From positions 1-21,556 of the forward strand of contig CALCIB010000296.1 of assembly GCA_937907525.1 (NCBI GenBank): DNA of 21,556 bases, written 5' to 3'. The position numbers were made by a program, and so were the translations under genes. The DNA comes from an uncultured Planctomycetales bacterium. Lineage in GTDB: Bacteria; Planctomycetota; Planctomycetia; Isosphaerales; Isosphaeraceae. The notes beneath the pieces are model-generated. The model did not search any database. It was not told the DNA's origin and was given only the letters and a program-made list of their open reading frames with translations. Of the stretch, positions 1 to 8,210 are shown piece by piece. Numbering within the stretch: the first letter of the stretch is position 1; every line of letters begins with the position of its first letter.

Positions 1-180
1 CCCTCGCGGGGGAAGGTGGCCCGAAGGGCCGGATGAGGGGGAGGACGCGCCGGAAGACCGTTGACGTCCAATGCTTGCCGGACGGGCTATCACGAATCGC
101 GACGGTCCTCGTTCGCGTCGTCCCCCTCATCTGACCGCTTCGCGGTCTGTCTTCCCCCGCGAGGGGGGAAGAGGGACGTC
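1..180. repeat. REPIN-like palindromic element, left end cut by window
   Basis: Two arms face each other. The left arm (1-42) contains GGCCCGAAGGGCC and GGATGAGGGG. The right arm (about 118-180) contains CCCCTCAT, its own small hairpin GACCGCTTCGCGGTC and CCCCCGCGAGGGGGG. The whole can fold into a long hairpin with a small hairpin in each arm. The right end ACGTC touches the E2 stop codon. The element resembles the four other copies in this window, most closely the one at 19241-19408, which has the same ACGT ends. About 80 bases lie between the arms. No protein is predicted here. Confidence 0.75.
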
Positions 181-1474
181 AAAGCAGCATGCGGGCCGGC
201 TCTTCGAGCAGGTTTTTGAGCGTCCGCATGAAGTCGGCCGCCTCGGCGCCGTTGACGGCGCGGTGATCGACGGTGAGCGTCAGGGTCATGACGCTTCCCG
301 CGACGATCGCGTCGCCCTGGACGACCGGGCGGCGCTCGGCGGCGGAGACGGCGAGGATGGCGGCCTCGGGGAGGTTGATGATGGCGTCGAACTGCTTGAC
401 GCCGTACATCCCCAGGTTGCTGACGGTGAACGTCCCGCCGGTGAGTTGCTCGCCGGAGAGGTTGCCGCCGCGGGCGGCCGCGGCCAGCGCCTCGCTCTCC
501 CGGCGGATCTCGATCAGCCCGAGTTCGTCGGCGCGGTGGAGGACCGGGACGATCAGTCCTTCCTCAAGCGCGACGGCGATGCCGATGTTGACCTCGCCGC
601 GCTGGACGATGGCGTCGGGCTCGAAGGTGGCGTTCAGGGCCGGGTGGCGGCGGAGGGCGACGGCGACCGCCTTGGTGACGAAGTCGCCGACGGAGAGCTT
701 GACCTTTTGGGCCGCCAGTTCCTTGTTGAGCGTCTCGCGCAGGACCAGCAGCTTGTCGACCCGGACGTCCACGGTGACGTGGAACTCCGGCGCGGTCTGC
801 TTGGACTGCGTCATGCGCTGGGCGATGGTCTTGCGCATCCGCGAGTTGGGGATCCGCCTGTCTTCACGCGCGGCGCGGGCGTGGCCGTTGGCGGCGGCGA
901 CGGCGGCGCCGCCCCTGGCCAGGAAGTCCTCGACGTCGCGACGGATGACGCGACCGCCGGGGCCGGTCCCCTTGACGCGGGCGAGGTCGACGCGGCCCTC
1001 GGCGGCGACCTTGCGGGCCAGCGGGCTGGATCGGACGCGACCGCCGGGGGCGGCGGCGACCGCGACGGCCCCGTCGTCCTCGCGCTCGTCGCGCGCCTCC
1101 CGGCCTTTCGAGGCCGTCTTGGGGGCGCCGTTGCCGCCGCCGCTCGTGGAGCCCGCGGCCGCGGGCCTGGCGTCGGTCTCGGCCTTGGCCTTGGCGCCGC
1201 CGGCGAGTTTGGCGGCGACCTCCTTGGGGTCCTCTCCCTTCTTGGCGAGGACCAGCACGCGCTCGCCCAGTTGCACCTCGTCGCCGGCCTGGTGGTCGAG
1301 GAGGGCGACGACGCCGTCGTCATACGCCTTCATCTGCATCGTGGCCTTGTCGGTCTCGATGTCGGCCAGGGCGTCGCCTTCCTTGATCGCGTCCCCCACC
1401 TTGACGAGCCACTGGGCGATGACCCCGCTCTCCATGGTGGGGCTGAGCTTGGGCATGGTCACTTCGATCGGCAC
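179..1474 (-). CDS. pdhC: Pyruvate dehydrogenase complex E2, dihydrolipoamide acetyltransferase
   Basis: This is the acetyl-transfer core of the cytoplasmic pyruvate dehydrogenase complex, 431 residues. An N-terminal lipoyl domain (about 1-80) carries ETDKAT with the lipoylated lysine at about residue 43. A Gly/Ala-rich flexible linker follows (about 90-145). The peripheral subunit-binding domain is at about 146-187 (SSPLARKVAAEGRVDL). The catalytic acyltransferase domain runs from about 207 to the end. The catalytic motif near the C-terminus reads DHRAVNGA (His about 404), with Asn where most E2 proteins have Asp. The start is GTG at 1474, supported by GAGGAG seven bases upstream. The gene follows E1-beta in the same direction after a 326-bp gap that holds a palindromic element, so it may be read through or have its own promoter. 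There is only one lipoyl domain. A 2-oxoglutarate or branched-chain E2 is less likely given the adjacent pyruvate-type E1 pair. Confidence 0.93.
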   Translation of the reverse strand: MPIEVTMPKLSPTMESGVIAQWLVKVGDAIKEGDALADIETDKATMQMKAYDDGVVALLDHQAGDEVQLGERVLVLAKKGEDPKEVAAKLAGGAKAKAETDARPAAAGSTSGGGNGAPKTASKGREARDEREDDGAVAVAAAPGGRVRSSPLARKVAAEGRVDLARVKGTGPGGRVIRRDVEDFLARGGAAVAAANGHARAAREDRRIPNSRMRKTIAQRMTQSKQTAPEFHVTVDVRVDKLLVLRETLNKELAAQKVKLSVGDFVTKAVAVALRRHPALNATFEPDAIVQRGEVNIGIAVALEEGLIVPVLHRADELGLIEIRRESEALAAAARGGNLSGEQLTGGTFTVSNLGMYGVKQFDAIINLPEAAILAVSAAERRPVVQGDAIVAGSVMTLTLTVDHRAVNGAEAADFMRTLKNLLEEPARMLL

Positions 1475-1481
1475 GAATCCA

Positions 1482-1487
1482 CTCCTC
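1482..1487 (-). promoter_or_regulatory. Ribosome binding site fixing the GTG start of E2
   Basis: GAGGAG on the minus strand, seven bases before GTG at 1474. It supports the GTG start over the internal ATG at codon 7, which would cut into the lipoyl domain. Confidence 0.7.
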
Positions 1488-1570
1488 GGGGCCGAAATCT
1501 AGTAGACCGTCGCACATAAGAACATGGGTTCGCTTCGTCGAAAAATCCGAAGTGGCCTGATGGCGATCAT

Positions 1571-1693
1571 CCCTTCCCCCCTTGTGGGAGAAGGCGCCCC
1601 GGAGGGGCGGATGAGGGGAGGCGCGACCGGAAGCCCCTGGAAACGCCCCCCTCATCCGGCCTTCGGCCACCTTCTCCCACAAGGGGAGAAGGG
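1571..1693. repeat. 123-bp REPIN-like palindromic element between E1-beta and E2
   Basis: Outer arms CCCTTCCCCCCTTGTGGGAG and CTCCCACAAGGGGAGAAGGG are near-perfect inverted repeats. Each arm holds an inner hairpin: CGCCCCGGAGGGGCG on the left and GGCCTTCGGCC on the right. The reverse complement matches 15878-16000 over its full 123 bases with 7 differences by hand alignment, including the non-palindromic centre. It fills most of the 326-bp space (1475-1800) between E1-beta and E2. The rest of that space holds no credible gene. The strong hairpin could affect transcript stability or cause partial termination, which is inference. Confidence 0.9.
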
Positions 1694-1800
1694 ATTACAC
1701 CTTTCCGTCCGCGGTGGTTTTCGAGAAAGCAGTCCCGTATTCCTAGATGCGTCGGTCTACCAGGCCCCCCGTCGGCCTCGCGGGGCGGGGGACCCTGGGA

Positions 1801-2778
<978 letters not shown>

Positions 2779-2780
2779 GG

Positions 2781-3794
2781 TCACTCCTGGGGGATGAAGG
2801 GGGCCGCCGTGACGTCCTCGTACAGCGACTCCAAGGACGGCTGCTCGCTGTCCTCGGCGAACTCGATCGCATCCTCGATCTCGGCCTTGACCTCGTCGAG
2901 CATCGCCTCGATCGCGTCGTCGTCGAGCCAGCCGCGGTCGCGCAACACGTTCTCGTACTGGATGATCGGGTCTTTCTTCATGTGCTCGTCCAGCTCGCCG
3001 CGGGAGCGATAGGTCGCCGGGTCGCTGATCGAGTGGCCCTTGTAGCGGTAGGTGCCGGCCTCGATGACGCTGGGACCCTCGCCGGCGCGGGCGTGCTCGA
3101 CGGCCTCCAGGGTCGTCTTGGCCATCGCCTCGACGTCGTTGCCGTTGACCTGGTGGCCGGGGATGCCGTAGGGGACGGCGCAGCGGACGGTCAGGTCCTC
3201 GACGGCGCTGGAGCGGACCAGTTGGGTCCCCATGGCGTACAGGTTGTTCTCGATGATGTAGACGACCGGCAGCTTCCACAGGGCGGCCATGTTGAGGGCC
3301 TCGTGGACGCCTCCCTGGTTGATGGCGCCGTCGCCCAGGTAGCAGAGGGTCACGCGGTCCTCGCCGCGGTACTTGGCGGCGAAGGCGAAGCCGGCGGCCA
3401 GCGGGATGTGGCTGCCGACGATGGCGTGCCCCCCCAGCATGCCCCGCTTCACGTCGAAGAAGTGCATCGAGCCGCCCTTCCCCTTGGAGCAGCCGGTGGC
3501 CTTGCCCAGAAGCTCGGCCATGCCGACGCGGGCGGGCATCCCCATGATCAGGGCGTGGCCGTGGTCGCGGTAGGCGGTGACCACCCAGTCGTTCTCGCGG
3601 AGCACGCCGATCGACCCCACCGCCACCGGCTCCTGGCCGCTGTATTGGTGGAAGAACCCGCCGATCTTGTTCCCCTTCTGGTAGAGCATCTCGGCCCGTT
3701 CCTCGAACCGGCGGATCAGCATCATCTGCCGCAGCCAGTCCAGGGCTTTGGTCCGGTCGACGATCGGTTCCACTTCCATTTGTACTGAGGCCAT
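2781..3794 (-). CDS. pdhA: Pyruvate dehydrogenase E1 component, alpha subunit
   Basis: This is the ThDP-binding alpha subunit of pyruvate dehydrogenase, 337 residues. The cofactor motif GDGAINQGGVHEALN starts at about 154 and ends with the conserved Asn pair in IIENN (about 183-184). Other family signatures are TAYRDHGHAL (73-82), KGKGGSMHFFD (104-114) and the activation-loop stretch YRYKGHSISDPATYR. The start is ATG at 3794, with CAGGAG about ten bases upstream. It is the first gene of the E1-alpha, E1-beta, E2 set and is divergent from the sigma-factor operon. A branched-chain 2-oxoacid E1 is the main alternative, but the KGKGGSMH stretch and overall layout fit the pyruvate enzyme. Confidence 0.95.
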   Translation of the reverse strand: MASVQMEVEPIVDRTKALDWLRQMMLIRRFEERAEMLYQKGNKIGGFFHQYSGQEPVAVGSIGVLRENDWVVTAYRDHGHALIMGMPARVGMAELLGKATGCSKGKGGSMHFFDVKRGMLGGHAIVGSHIPLAAGFAFAAKYRGEDRVTLCYLGDGAINQGGVHEALNMAALWKLPVVYIIENNLYAMGTQLVRSSAVEDLTVRCAVPYGIPGHQVNGNDVEAMAKTTLEAVEHARAGEGPSVIEAGTYRYKGHSISDPATYRSRGELDEHMKKDPIIQYENVLRDRGWLDDDAIEAMLDEVKAEIEDAIEFAEDSEQPSLESLYEDVTAAPFIPQE

Positions 3795-4170
3795 TGCACC
3801 CTGACTCCTGAGTGGACGGTGGACCAGGCGGGGCTTGGTGGGGCAAGGCCCCTCGCCCGTTCGGGGCGGGTCGCTCCCCGAGGCGACGACCGACGCGGCG
3901 GACTCGCCGCGACCGCGGCTCGATCGACGCCGCGCCGCGGGCGGCCATGGTCTCTAGTCCATCATCCGCCGATGGTATTCTGGACGGTCCATCTTATACG
4001 AAACTCCCGCCGTCTTGCCAGAAAGGTTGACCCGGAATCGAACCCGACGGCCCCCGCGCGCCTCTGAGGAAATCCGCGCCGGCGGGGATTCGCTCGGAAA
4101 ACGGCGGCTGGGCCGGGTCTTTCTCCTTGGCGACGCGACGGTCGCGCCGACCTTCGATCTCTCCGGGGCG
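3795..4170. other. Divergent intergenic region between PDH genes and sigma-factor operon
   Basis: This 376-bp spacer has no convincing gene. Short frames entering it are shadows, and the sigma frame could extend back only to a TTG. It holds the candidate PDH promoter (3993-4021), leaving a leader of about 190 nt before E1-alpha. The leader has a small hairpin (GCCC-CGAAC-GGGC) but no recognised riboswitch. No clear sigma-70-type promoter was found for the plus-strand operon. Confidence 0.6.
3993..4021 (-). promoter_or_regulatory. Candidate sigma-70-type promoter for the PDH operon
   Basis: On the minus strand, CTGGCA (4016-4021) and TATAAG (3993-3998) are separated by exactly 17 bases. They match the consensus hexamers at 4 of 6 and 5 of 6 positions. 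It is the best-looking promoter in the divergent spacer and points at E1-alpha. It would give a leader of about 190 nt. Pattern match only. Confidence 0.4.
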
Positions 4171-4698
4171 ATGATGGATGAACCCGCCGAACGCCTGGCG
4201 AGCGGCGAGCCGGCGGCCTTCATCGCGTTGTACGACGCGACGGCCGACCGCCTCCGCCATTACCTCGTCGCCATGCTGGGGGCATCGGCCGACGCCGACG
4301 ACGTCCTTCAAGAAACCTTCCTCCGACTCGCCCGCGACCGTCGGCGATTGACGGAGATCGACGACCCGATCGCCTTCGCGTTCGCGGTCGCCCGCAACGA
4401 GGCCCGCCGCTGGCTCGACTCCCGCCGTCGCCGCTCCGCGACGACCGCCGCCGCCCGCGACCTGTTCGTCGAGGCCGATTCCGACGACCCAAGCGCCCGC
4501 GAGGCGGCCGAGGACGCCGCGCTCGCCCTGGCCGCCTTGAGCATCTCCGACCGCGAGATCGTCGAGTTGAAGCTGTTCGCCGGCCTGACCTTCCGGGAAA
4601 TCGCCGCGATCGTCGGCCGCCCGCTGGGGACGGTCGCCTCGCGCCATCAAGCCGCCCTGGGACGGATGCGCGACGTTTTGTCGAGGAGGGAGCGATGA
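4171..4698 (+). CDS. ECF-type RNA polymerase sigma factor
   Basis: A 175-residue sigma-70-family protein of the extracytoplasmic-function class. Region 2 spans about 12-82, with the core-binding and -10-recognition helix marked by DADDVLQETFLRLARD. Region 4 spans about 118-170, with the helix-turn-helix LTFREIAAIVGRPLGTVASR for -35 recognition. Regions 1 and 3 are absent, as expected for the class. The start is placed at the ATG pair 4171/4174. The frame is open upstream to a TTG at 4015, but that stretch does not look like sigma factor. The stop overlaps the next gene's start (ATGA), so the two are probably co-translated. It probably directs transcription of its own operon, but no target promoter could be identified. 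Confidence 0.9.
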   Translation: MMDEPAERLASGEPAAFIALYDATADRLRHYLVAMLGASADADDVLQETFLRLARDRRRLTEIDDPIAFAFAVARNEARRWLDSRRRRSATTAAARDLFVEADSDDPSAREAAEDAALALAALSISDREIVELKLFAGLTFREIAAIVGRPLGTVASRHQAALGRMRDVLSRRER

Positions 4699-5237
4699 AC
4701 GACGACGTGGAGCGACGCCTCGCCGCGTTGACGCCCCGAGGCGCGCCGGCCGAGCTTCGGGCGCGGATCCTCCAGGCGGTCGCCGACGAACTCGCGCGGC
4801 CGGTCGCCCCGCGAACGCGACGGCGCTTCCCCATCGGCCTGGCGACGGCCGCGGCGCTGGTCCTGGCCGTCGGCTTGAACCTGATGGCCGATCGCGACGC
4901 CGCGGCCCGGATCGATCGCGCGTTCGGCCCCCGGCCGATCTCGCCCCAGGCGCTCGCGATCGCCCGCGACGTCGCCGAGGTCGCCGGGCCCGAGGCCGGC
5001 CGCTGGGCGCTCGACCGCCTCTCCGCGGCGACGGTCCCGGCCGAGCCCGACCCCGCCCGCCACGTCGCCGAGGTGCAACGCCTCGCCCATGATTTGAACC
5101 GCGAACTTCGGGAGGAACCTCATGAAGCGCCTCATCCTCAAGTCCCTCAAGTGGGGCGGGGTCGTCCTCGGCCTCTTTCTGGTCGTGTTCTTCTCGTGGA
5201 GCGCGTGGCATACGCGCGTCACCGGGCGACGGCTTGA
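4695..5237 (+). CDS. One-TM protein in sigma-factor operon, possible anti-sigma factor
   Basis: 180 residues. An N-terminal cytoplasmic part (about 1-45, charged) is followed by one predicted transmembrane helix (about 46-64, IGLATAAALVLAVGLNLMA) and an outer part of about 115 residues. The position directly after an ECF sigma factor, the 4-bp ATGA overlap and the topology suggest an anti-sigma role. The His-x3-Cys-x2-Cys zinc motif of classic anti-sigma factors is absent, so this is context inference only. The strong GAGGAGGGAG just upstream supports the ATG at 4695. The last 39 residues or so (Pro/Arg/His-rich) are read through the first 116 bases of the next gene in another frame and look like non-selected sequence. 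Confidence 0.7.
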   Translation: MNDDVERRLAALTPRGAPAELRARILQAVADELARPVAPRTRRRFPIGLATAAALVLAVGLNLMADRDAAARIDRAFGPRPISPQALAIARDVAEVAGPEAGRWALDRLSAATVPAEPDPARHVAEVQRLAHDLNRELREEPHEAPHPQVPQVGRGRPRPLSGRVLLVERVAYARHRATA

Positions 5238-6411
5238 GGCCCGCCTGCAAGCGCTCCGGGCGGCCGGCGATCCCGTCTCCCTGGCCGACCTCGCCGCCAG
5301 GCCGATCCCGCCGGGCGACAACGCCGACGTCGCGCTGGAGGACGTCGCGGCCGAGGCGGAGGCGATCCAGAAGGGGTTGATGGAGATCTTCCCCAAGATC
5401 GGCCGCCCCGAGGGTTCGATGGACGCGGAAACTCAATCCAAGGTCGAGGCCCTCTTCCGCGACCATCCCCGCGTGGTCCCTCGGCTGTTGGAGGCGGCGG
5501 AACGTCCCGATTACGCGCACGCTTACGACGTCTCGCTCCCCACGACCGAGTTCCTCTCGAAGCTGATGGACGTGATCCCGAAGCATCGAACCGCGGCCAG
5601 GGTGCTGGCGGCCTGGTCGATGCTGCTCACGTCCCAGGAGAAGCGCGACGAGGCGATCGCGGTGAACGTCGCGGGGTTGAAGCTGTCGGCCCACTGGTCG
5701 CGCGAGCCGATGCTGATCGGCTACCTCGTCTCCGTGGCGACCACCCGGCAGGCGCTGCTCGGCGCGGCCCAGGTCTTGCGGTCGGGCCCCGTCGCCGAGG
5801 AGTCCCGCCGCGCGCTCGACGCGGAGCTGGCCCGCCGCGACGACCTCGACGGCTATCGGCGCGCCCTCCGCGTCGAGCGATCGTTCTCGCTGACCGTGTG
5901 CCGCGAATTCACCCGGAACATGTTCTGGCTGCGCGGCTGGCTGTTCAATAACGCGCTGCTGATGTTCATTGATTTCTATGAGGAACAACTCCAACGCTCC
6001 GAGACGCCGTACCCGGGGCTCGCCGCTCTGGGCCCGCCGACGTCCACCCGCGGCTACTGGCATCCGCTACGGCCGCTGGCGGACCTTCTGGAGCCCGCCG
6101 TCCTGGCGGCCCGTCGCGCGGCGGAGACCCAGCGCGCGATCGTTCGGGCGCTCCGCGTGTTGAACGCGCTTCAGGCCCTCCCGCCGGACGCGCCGGCGCC
6201 GGCCGATTTGACGACCCTGGGCCTTCCCGCCGCGGCGATCCTCGACCCGTACACCGAGAAGCCGCTGATCGTCAAGAAGCTCCCGGAGGGCTGGCTCGTC
6301 TACTCCGTCGGCCCCGACCTGGTCGACGACGGCGGGATCCTCGACAAGGACCGGGACGTCGGCTTCGGCCCGGCCGAGGCCCCGTCGAAGTCGCCGACGC
6401 CTGGGGACTGA
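5122..6411 (+). CDS. Hypothetical membrane-anchored protein with pseudopilin-like C-terminal motif
   Basis: 429 residues. An N-terminal signal anchor (about 9-28, GGVVLGLFLVVFFSWSAW) precedes a large, mostly helical exported domain with no enzyme motif I recognise. The C-terminus has DPYTEKPLIVKKLPEG followed by VYSVGPDLVDDGG. This resembles the DP-x-T-G-x-P and YSxGPDGxDDGG ends of type II secretion G-type pseudopilins and many planctomycete exported proteins. The start is ATG at 5122 with GGGAGGAAC just upstream. It overlaps the preceding gene by 116 bases in a different frame. It is probably in the regulon of the upstream ECF sigma factor. Function unknown. Confidence 0.8.
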   Translation: MKRLILKSLKWGGVVLGLFLVVFFSWSAWHTRVTGRRLEARLQALRAAGDPVSLADLAARPIPPGDNADVALEDVAAEAEAIQKGLMEIFPKIGRPEGSMDAETQSKVEALFRDHPRVVPRLLEAAERPDYAHAYDVSLPTTEFLSKLMDVIPKHRTAARVLAAWSMLLTSQEKRDEAIAVNVAGLKLSAHWSREPMLIGYLVSVATTRQALLGAAQVLRSGPVAEESRRALDAELARRDDLDGYRRALRVERSFSLTVCREFTRNMFWLRGWLFNNALLMFIDFYEEQLQRSETPYPGLAALGPPTSTRGYWHPLRPLADLLEPAVLAARRAAETQRAIVRALRVLNALQALPPDAPAPADLTTLGLPAAAILDPYTEKPLIVKKLPEGWLVYSVGPDLVDDGGILDKDRDVGFGPAEAPSKSPTPGD

Positions 6412-6437
6412 TCTCCGAAGTCGCGCCCCGTGGAGGC

Positions 6438-6466
6438 TTGACATCCAGGCCCGGATGACGAAATGT
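6438..6466 (+). promoter_or_regulatory. Conserved TTGACA-N17-AAATGT box upstream of module 1
   Basis: TTGACA at 6438-6443 is a perfect -35 hexamer. Seventeen bases later comes AAATGT. The second module has TTGACA, 17 bases, AAACGT (8211-8239). Conservation of the spacing in diverged sequence suggests a promoter, though the -10 half is a poor sigma-70 match. Confidence 0.5.
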
Positions 6467-6525
6467 TGAAGGATCGGGGCCGTCTTTCAAGTCGCCCCGC
6501 CTCCTCCTCAAGACCGGCCCCACCC

Positions 6526-7002
6526 ATGCCCACCGCGCGACGACGATTTTGGACGCTCCTGCTCCGGCTGCCGCCGGCGTTGGCGTTCGCGATCGCCGTG
6601 GCGATCGGAACGGACGCGGCGGCCTGCGCCCCCGAGGGCCACTCGTCGACCTGCAAGTGCCCGGCGAGTTGCCACGAGCGAGCCAAATCGTGTTGCCGAC
6701 GGCCGAAACCCGCGGCCGATCGCGAGGAGAAGCAAGCCGCGCCGGCCGCTCCGACCGTCGATGGGACGGCGGAGACGGTCGACGGCCCCTCGGGTTCCTG
6801 CGTGTGCGCCGCGCCTCGCGGCGAGGACGTCGCGCCGGTGAAGACCGCGACGGTCGAGAGGGGCGACGCGGCCTGGCTCGGCCTCGCGTCCCGTCGCGCG
6901 CTCGCGCGCGGCGACCGCCTCCCCCCGCCGTCGTCCGAGCGTCCCGCGACGGGGGACGGCCCCCGACTCGACCGCCCTCCGCGATCGACCCCCTCGGCCT
7001 GA
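6526..7002 (+). CDS. Small exported cysteine-rich protein, module 1
   Basis: 158 residues when started at ATG 6526. The start was chosen because the paralogue at 8302 begins with the same residues (MPTARRR). A basic N-terminus and hydrophobic stretch (about 8-32) look like a signal peptide ending near AAA. The mature part has eight cysteines, six in the stretch ACAPEGHSSTCKCPASCH and the following KSCC, and two in GSCVC. This could mean disulphides or metal binding; no function is known to me. The last 60 residues or so (from PRGEDV to the C-terminal SA) are shared with the module 2 paralogue. It lies 88 bases before the DUF1559 gene and is probably co-transcribed with it. Confidence 0.65.
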   Translation: MPTARRRFWTLLLRLPPALAFAIAVAIGTDAAACAPEGHSSTCKCPASCHERAKSCCRRPKPAADREEKQAAPAAPTVDGTAETVDGPSGSCVCAAPRGEDVAPVKTATVERGDAAWLGLASRRALARGDRLPPPSSERPATGDGPRLDRPPRSTPSA

Positions 7003-7039
7003 GCGCGCGCCCAGGCCGCTCCACGCGCGTCTTGCGTCC

Positions 7040-7058
7040 GCGCCGGCGAGCCCGGCGC
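7040..7058 (+). other. Conserved stem-loop between the two genes of module 1
   Basis: GCGCCGG-CGAGC-CCGGCGC forms a perfect 7-bp stem with a 5-base loop, 33 bases before the DUF1559 start. The same stem occurs at 8810-8828 with one loop change (CGATC). The flanks CTTGCG and CCTTCGTGGA are also shared. It could influence translation or RNA processing; this is inference. Confidence 0.5.
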
Positions 7059-7090
7059 CTTCGTGGAAGGTCCGTATCACGGGGATCGTT

Positions 7091-8143
7091 ATGTCGATTC
7101 GAAAGGGTTTCACGCTCATTGAATTGTTGGTGGTGATCGCGATCATCGCCGTTTTGATCGCGCTTTTGCTTCCGGCCGTGCAGGCGGCCCGCGAGGCGGC
7201 GCGCCGCGCCCAGTGCATGAACAACCTCAAGCAGTTGGGGCTGGCGATGCACAACTACCACTCGTCGGTGAACACGTTCCCGGTCGGCTTCCTCTACCCG
7301 AGGTCGGGCCAGACCTATCCGGGGATTCCGGCATTGCACTACCGCTGGTCGGTGCTGGCGGAGCTGTCGCCGTACCTGGAGCAATCGACGGTCTTCAACG
7401 CGCTGAACATGGACTGGCCGATCACCGCGGGGCCGACGAGCGTTTTGGGGACGAGCCCCTGGACGCCGTTCGGAGCCAACACGACGGCCATGGCGGCGAA
7501 GGTCGCGGTGTTCACCTGCCCGAGCGACTCGGCCCAGCCGCCAACGACCCTGCCCGGCGGGGTGCTCTCGGGGCCGTCGAACTATCAGTTCTGCACGGGC
7601 GACGGCTCCCCCGGAAGCGCCAACCCCGGCGACGCGGGGGTGACGGTGCCGGCCAACGGGGCGTTCGTGCTGGGTCCGCCGCAGTCGGCGGCGACGATCA
7701 CCGACGGCCTCAGCGGGACCGTCGCGGCCTCCGAGCAACTCATCGGCACGGCGGGCGGGGGCGCGGCGACGGTGTCGGGCTCCGCGCCCGCGGGCTTCGT
7801 CGGCCGCCTCGCCGCGATCGGCTCGACCCCGTTGAGCGACGCCGGCTGCGCCTCGCCTTCGGGCTGGCGGCTCGACAAGGGCTACGCCTGGTGGGACGGC
7901 GACTACCGCTCCTGCCTTTACAACCACTACCTGACGCCCAATTCCAAAGCCTGGGACTGCTGGCAGGCGAGTCCGCCCCACAACCCGGCGCTGAAGGCCG
8001 CGCGAAGCAACCACCCCGGCGGCGTCTCGGTCCTGTTCTGCGACGGTCACGTCGGGTTCGTCAAGGACTCGGTGGCGTTGCCGGCCTGGCGGGCCGTCGC
8101 CACCCGCCACGGCGGCGAGGCCGTGTCGTCCGACGCGCTGTGA
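7091..8143 (+). CDS. DUF1559 pseudopilin-like protein, module 1
   Basis: 350 residues. The class III prepilin leader MSIRKG is followed by FTLIELLVVIAIIAVLIALL. Cleavage is expected after Gly6, with Glu at +5, and the following helix is the membrane anchor and pilin stalk. NNLKQLGLAMHNYHSS and the C-terminal HPGGVSVLFCDGHVGFV (H-x9-DG) are hallmarks of DUF1559 (SBP_bac_10), a family greatly expanded in planctomycetes. Four Cys lie in the C-terminal half. The protein is probably exported and anchored in the inner membrane after prepilin peptidase processing. Its exact role is unknown, and it may be a minor pseudopilin or surface protein. It is about 84% identical without gaps to the module 2 copy by hand count. 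ATG 7091 is preceded by GGGGATCGTT. Confidence 0.93.
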   Translation: MSIRKGFTLIELLVVIAIIAVLIALLLPAVQAAREAARRAQCMNNLKQLGLAMHNYHSSVNTFPVGFLYPRSGQTYPGIPALHYRWSVLAELSPYLEQSTVFNALNMDWPITAGPTSVLGTSPWTPFGANTTAMAAKVAVFTCPSDSAQPPTTLPGGVLSGPSNYQFCTGDGSPGSANPGDAGVTVPANGAFVLGPPQSAATITDGLSGTVAASEQLIGTAGGGAATVSGSAPAGFVGRLAAIGSTPLSDAGCASPSGWRLDKGYAWWDGDYRSCLYNHYLTPNSKAWDCWQASPPHNPALKAARSNHPGGVSVLFCDGHVGFVKDSVALPAWRAVATRHGGEAVSSDAL

Positions 8144-8210
8144 CGGGCCGACCCGGCGGCCGTCGAATCGTGGCGGCGCCGCCCGCGCCGCGATCGCCGA
8201 CGACGAGGGC

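Larger units (their letters stand above)
6438..8210 (+). repeat. First copy of a tandemly duplicated module (small exported protein plus DUF1559)
   Basis: Module one runs from a TTGACA box through a small exported protein, a spacer with a hairpin and a DUF1559 gene. The same order with nearly the same spacing recurs at 8211-9915. Start codons are offset by 1776 bases for the small genes and 1772 for the DUF1559 genes. This is a direct tandem duplication that has since diverged. Confidence 0.88.

Noticed and set aside
71..1519. Long plus-strand open frame opposite E2
   Set aside because: It is the antisense of a clear E2 gene. Its Asp/Gly/Val-rich composition reflects codon structure of a high-GC gene on the other strand.
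1760..1798. Possible terminator hairpin after E1-beta
   Set aside because: CCAGGCCCCCCG and CGGGGGACCCTGG pair only imperfectly and no T-run follows on the minus strand. Kept out of the feature list.
4015..4170. N-terminal extension of the sigma factor to 4015
   Set aside because: It would need a TTG start and adds Arg-rich sequence unlike any sigma region. The ATG at 4171 gives the normal ECF length.
3994..6063. 689-residue minus-strand frame across the sigma operon
   Set aside because: Antisense to three coherent plus-strand genes. Low-complexity Arg/Gly/Pro composition with no recognisable domain.
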